Assembly: GCA_047636995.1 (NCBI GenBank)
Contig: JBLIGQ010000038.1
Coordinates: 1 to 26,533, forward strand
DNA: 26,533 nt
Reading direction: 5' to 3'
Source of the DNA: JAQWQB01 sp047636995
Lineage (GTDB): Bacteria > Bacteroidota > Bacteroidia > Flavobacteriales_D > Sanyastnellaceae
Shown: one piece after another, positions 24,555-26,533 of the stretch
Position numbering within the stretch: the stretch's first letter is position 1
Layout of the letters: each line of letters starts with the position of its first letter
Made by a program: the position numbers and the translations under genes
The notes under the pieces: model-generated
What the model was told of the DNA's origin: nothing
What the model saw: the letters and a program-made list of their open reading frames with translations, nothing else
Database searches by the model: none

Positions 24555-24858
24555 CCCCAATCGCTTGACCCACTTCTGATACCAATGTTGCTGGTCCACC
24601 AAAATGCTCAACTATTTTTACCTGTGGCATTTGAGAAACAATAAACCGGCGAAACGCCAAGCGAGAGTTAGGCTCTACTCCTCCGCCAATGAGAAGTACG
24701 TCTGGTAAATTCAACTTGAGCAATTTAATCACTTGCTCATCATCCATTGCTGTCAAAACTGAATACCCAGACCGCATCAATACCCCCCCCAATGTCTCAA
24801 GTACGTAATCACGTCTTGCTACTACTAGTACTGAATGTTCTTGCTTTTCAGATTCCAT
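24526..24858 (-). CDS. Degenerate receiver-domain protein lacking the phospho-acceptor Asp
   Basis: 110 residues. The pattern of strands and helices follows a CheY-like receiver (VLVVARRDYVLETLGGVLMRSGYSVLTAMDDEQVIKLLKLNLPDVLLIGGG). However, the acidic pair is missing (A14 R15 in VVARRD), the acceptor Asp is replaced by Gly (G58 in LLIGGG), and the conserved Lys position reads H85 in IVEHFGG. I recall similar proteins with GGG and H-x-GG in other Bacteroidota, so this may be a conserved phosphorylation-independent family rather than decay; that is from memory. The gene contains a run of eight G residues (24790-24783 on this strand). It overlaps the convergent asparaginase gene by 29 bp. A TAAATTTG element at 24890-24883 lies 25 nt upstream of the start. 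Confidence 0.75.
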   Translation of the reverse strand: MESEKQEHSVLVVARRDYVLETLGGVLMRSGYSVLTAMDDEQVIKLLKLNLPDVLLIGGGVEPNSRLAFRRFIVSQMPQVKIVEHFGGPATLVSEVGQAIGVKGETASQS

Positions 24859-24882
24859 AAGTGGCTATCGTTTTCAATACGT

Positions 24883-24890
24883 CAAATTTA
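24883..24890 (-). promoter_or_regulatory. Candidate -7 promoter element for the degenerate receiver gene
   Basis: TAAATTTG on the minus strand, an exact TAnnTTTG match, ends 24 nt before the ATG at 24858. No good -33 box is visible. Confidence 0.4.
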
Positions 24891-25018
24891 CTGTATTCAA
24901 TGGGTATGTAGAAGGAATAGACCATGAAGGAATGAACTGTTTTTTCAACAATGTTATTTTGTAGATTCGTTTTGCCTTTGGAGATCGAAGTACGAATTCT
25001 TTTTAATAGGTTTAGCAC

Positions 25019-25993
25019 ATGGAAAGTCTGACGGCCTTTATTCGATTACTGCGACCAATTAATCTGGCTATCATTGCTTTAACCATGTATGCCATGCGTT
25101 GGGGCTTGCAGTTCAGTCTGCTTATTGATTCATCTGTCTTTAGTGAATTTCAATTATCTGAATTTCATTTTGTGTTGTCGGTAATTGTAATGGTACTGCT
25201 TGCTGGTGCGGGTAATCTCATAAATGATTACTTTGATGTGAAAGTTGACAGACTGAACAAACCTGAAAAAGTACTTGTAGGACGGAAGGTGAAACGAAGA
25301 GTCGTAATGGTTGGTCATCATGGATTCAATATCATAGCAACGCTTATCACCGCCTATTTGGGCTACTACCATGGTAACCTCTGGCTAATCGCCATTCCAG
25401 TGTTAATGGCTGCTTCTTTATGGTTCTACTCTATGGTCTTCAAACGTCAATTTTGGATTGGAAACTTCGTGGTGGCTCTCATTGTGGGAATCGTTCCTAT
25501 CTGGTCTGGAATGCTCGAACTCCCTTTGATCGCAAAAACCATCCAAGTCATTGGAGGTGACGGCTCTTCTTTAACGAAAGAAACATGGATTTGGCTCATC
25601 GGTTATTCTCTTTTTGCCTTTCTACTCACGCTAGTGAGGGAAGTCATTAAAGACATGGAAGACATTCGTGGTGATAAAGCTGCTGGTTTTGATACGCTTC
25701 CAATTCGATGGGGAATTAAGAATGGAAAAAAATACACCTTCGTGCTGCTAAGCGTGCTATTATGTGGCTTCTCCTTTTCGCTATGGTCTATCTCAAAGTT
25801 CACCTTAATTGAGTCAAATTCAGTGTTGTTTTGCACTCTGTTTGCCGCAGCCGTAATTGTTCCATTTTTAATTACTTGGTTTTATTTAGCCCGGGCGAAA
25901 AACCGAAATGGCTTTCATCATTCCAGCACCTGGTCTAAGTGGACCATGGCCGGAGGTATCCTCATTGCTGCATTGATGCCTTTCTGGCTGTGA
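25019..25993 (+). CDS. UbiA-family prenyltransferase (geranylgeranylglycerol-phosphate transferase-like)
   Basis: 324-residue polytopic membrane protein with about nine helices. Both UbiA magnesium-diphosphate motifs are present: NDYFDVKVD (69-77) and KDMEDIRGDKAAGFDTLPIRWG (211-232; D212, D215, D219). It transfers a polyprenyl group to an acceptor at the inner membrane. The second motif with GDKAAGFDTLPIRWG resembles the archaeal-type digeranylgeranylglyceryl phosphate synthase group commonly annotated in Bacteroidota, but the natural acceptor in bacteria of this type is uncertain; menaquinone (MenA) or heme (CtaB) enzymes seem less likely from the motifs. It stands alone between the divergent receiver-like gene and a ~400-bp non-coding stretch. 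Confidence 0.88.
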   Translation: MESLTAFIRLLRPINLAIIALTMYAMRWGLQFSLLIDSSVFSEFQLSEFHFVLSVIVMVLLAGAGNLINDYFDVKVDRLNKPEKVLVGRKVKRRVVMVGHHGFNIIATLITAYLGYYHGNLWLIAIPVLMAASLWFYSMVFKRQFWIGNFVVALIVGIVPIWSGMLELPLIAKTIQVIGGDGSSLTKETWIWLIGYSLFAFLLTLVREVIKDMEDIRGDKAAGFDTLPIRWGIKNGKKYTFVLLSVLLCGFSFSLWSISKFTLIESNSVLFCTLFAAAVIVPFLITWFYLARAKNRNGFHHSSTWSKWTMAGGILIAALMPFWL

Positions 25994-26410
25994 ACCCTAC
26001 TCCTTTAACAACCTCAGTTACCTACCCTTCTTTTTTAAGCATCCGGCTCTAAAGCCCTCATGGTCTATTTGTGACCAAATTGATTAACAAACTTTTCGCC
26101 GGTTTAGAGCGGTCTGTTTTTTTTTGACAGGGTGTGGCATTGAATTTCACGTAAGCCGAGCGAAATACGAAAAAGTGAGCGCAGGTATGCGACCGTGAAA
26201 GTTGCTTTATAGACTGGGATTATTGGAAATACGCCTGGGAAATCTAGTTTATAGACCCTGCCGCGCTCAGTTACCACTGTGATGATCACGTTTAAGAACA
26301 TGATTCTTATACAACCGACCATAACTATGAGGCAACTCGATTGTAAATATAAAGACAATCTCTGCAGCGCTCAAATATTCACAAGCCCTTGTGACCCACC
26401 TTCCTCGTAA
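25994..26410. other. 417-bp stretch without a convincing gene
   Basis: No recognisable coding sequence. A minus-strand frame at 26104-26358 (84 codons, or 65 from an internal ATG) has no recognisable motif. The stretch holds a hairpin with nine T residues (26043-26125), a long-range stem (26176-26185 with 26257-26269), two copies of TTTATAGAC (26206-26214 and 26248-26256), and small palindromes near 26279-26315. It could carry a non-coding RNA or be gene debris. Confidence 0.5.
26043..26125 (+). ncRNA. Possible structured RNA or long-stem terminator
   Basis: CCGGCTCTAAAGCC (26043-26056) pairs with GGTTTAGAGCGG (26101-26112) through about 12 pairs with two single-base bulges. The interior contains a second hairpin TGGTC/GACCA (26061-26065 with 26073-26077), and the stem is followed 4 nt later by nine T residues (26117-26125). 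CCGGC (26043-26047) can also pair with GCCGG (26098-26102), an exclusive alternative fold. It begins about 50 bp after the prenyltransferase stop. It may be that gene's terminator with an enlarged loop, or a small RNA with its own terminator. Confidence 0.4.
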
Positions 26411-26414
26411 AATC

Positions 26415-26448
26415 AAAAAGGGGCTTCAGCATAGCTGAAGCCCCTTTT
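26415..26448 (-). terminator. Strong terminator for the gene entering from the right edge
   Basis: GGGGCTTCAGC (26420-26430), loop ATA, GCTGAAGCCCC (26434-26444): an 11-bp perfect stem with A/T runs on both sides, so it can act in both directions. It lies about 25 bp beyond the stop of the minus-strand gene fragment at 26472. Confidence 0.85.
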
Positions 26449-26471
26449 AATAGGTTATGTAGATCTAAGTC

Positions 26472-26533
26472 TTACTTAGTCACCACTAGCTTTTGGTAAT
26501 CAGCGTGGTTCTCAGAAGACAGACGTACAGTGT
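26472..26533 (-). CDS. C-terminal end of a secreted protein, probably with a type IX sorting domain (partial)
   Basis: Only the last ~20 codons are in the window, reading TVRLSSENHADYQKLVVTK before a TAA at 26474-26472. The pattern (hydrophobic strand ending in VRL, a short turn, then a basic strand KLVVTK at the very C-terminus) is like type A sorting signals of Bacteroidota type IX secretion. The frame is supported by the strong terminator just downstream. The rest of the protein and its function lie outside the window. Confidence 0.6.
   Translation of the reverse strand, partial: TVRLSSENHADYQKLVVTK

Noticed and set aside
26104..26358. 84-codon minus-strand frame between the prenyltransferase and the edge gene
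   Set aside because: No motif, no clear ribosome site, and it runs through sequence with strong folding signals; not supported as a gene.
25994..26410. Known structured RNAs (tmRNA, RNase P RNA, SRP RNA)
   Set aside because: None of the conserved cores (AGGAAAGTCC of RNase P, the GGAAGGNAGCA type of SRP RNA, a tRNA-like CCA end of tmRNA) is seen on either strand.
1..26533. CRISPR arrays, insertion sequences, integrases and attachment sites
   Set aside because: No regularly spaced repeats, transposase or integrase motifs, or flanking duplications were found.

Overview
The window looks like chromosomal DNA of a Bacteroidota bacterium, most likely a marine flavobacterium-like lineage. This rests on a TonB-dependent receptor with an N-terminal carboxypeptidase-regulatory-like domain, a C-terminal fragment resembling a type IX secretion sorting domain, a DnaK with the GGGTHDVSILE variant, mostly weak Shine-Dalgarno sequences, and repeated TAnnTTTG (Bacteroidota -7 type) elements just upstream of genes. 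I see no tRNA, rRNA, CRISPR array, insertion sequence or prophage gene.

Layout. 1-3539 (minus): the N-terminal part of a TonB-dependent receptor and a ligase-associated Lhr-type helicase. 3643-4368 (plus): a secreted TPR protein with a clear terminator. 4458-9752 (plus): five consecutive signalling genes, namely a stand-alone receiver, a REC-PAS histidine kinase, two tandemly duplicated NarL/LuxR response regulators and a REC-linked SpoIIE/PP2C phosphatase. Together they encode five receiver domains and one kinase. The short gaps between them carry a 16-bp palindrome, two identical promoter-like 11-mers at the same distance from their start codons, and an inverted repeat that could hide one start site.

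9749-17782 (minus): a dense run of seven genes. The upstream part is a TerB-like protein translationally coupled to a BtuF-like binding protein without signal peptide, then a patatin/outer-membrane-barrel protein. The downstream part is a small surface-polysaccharide set (Gfo/Idh/MocA oxidoreductase, flippase, GT4 glycosyltransferase, FemAB-like acyltransferase) with near-zero spacing.

17979-22889 (plus): dnaK with an unusually repeat-rich upstream region, mscL, and an MMPL/RND-type transporter, dnaK and mscL each followed by a strong terminator. A HAD phosphatase gene that begins inside the transporter stop codon is broken by at least five lesions and is a clear pseudogene. 23577-24554 encodes a Tat-exported glycosylasparaginase, convergent and overlapping with a degenerate receiver-domain protein on the minus strand. 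25019-25993 is a UbiA-family prenyltransferase. The last ~400 bp before the terminal gene fragment hold no convincing gene but contain two sizeable RNA-folding signals, one ending in nine T residues.

The most interesting material is the signalling cluster with its intergenic control elements, the dnaK upstream repeats, the possible structured RNA after the prenyltransferase, and the phospho-acceptor-less receiver with a G8 tract. Nothing here could be checked against databases; family names come from motif recognition.
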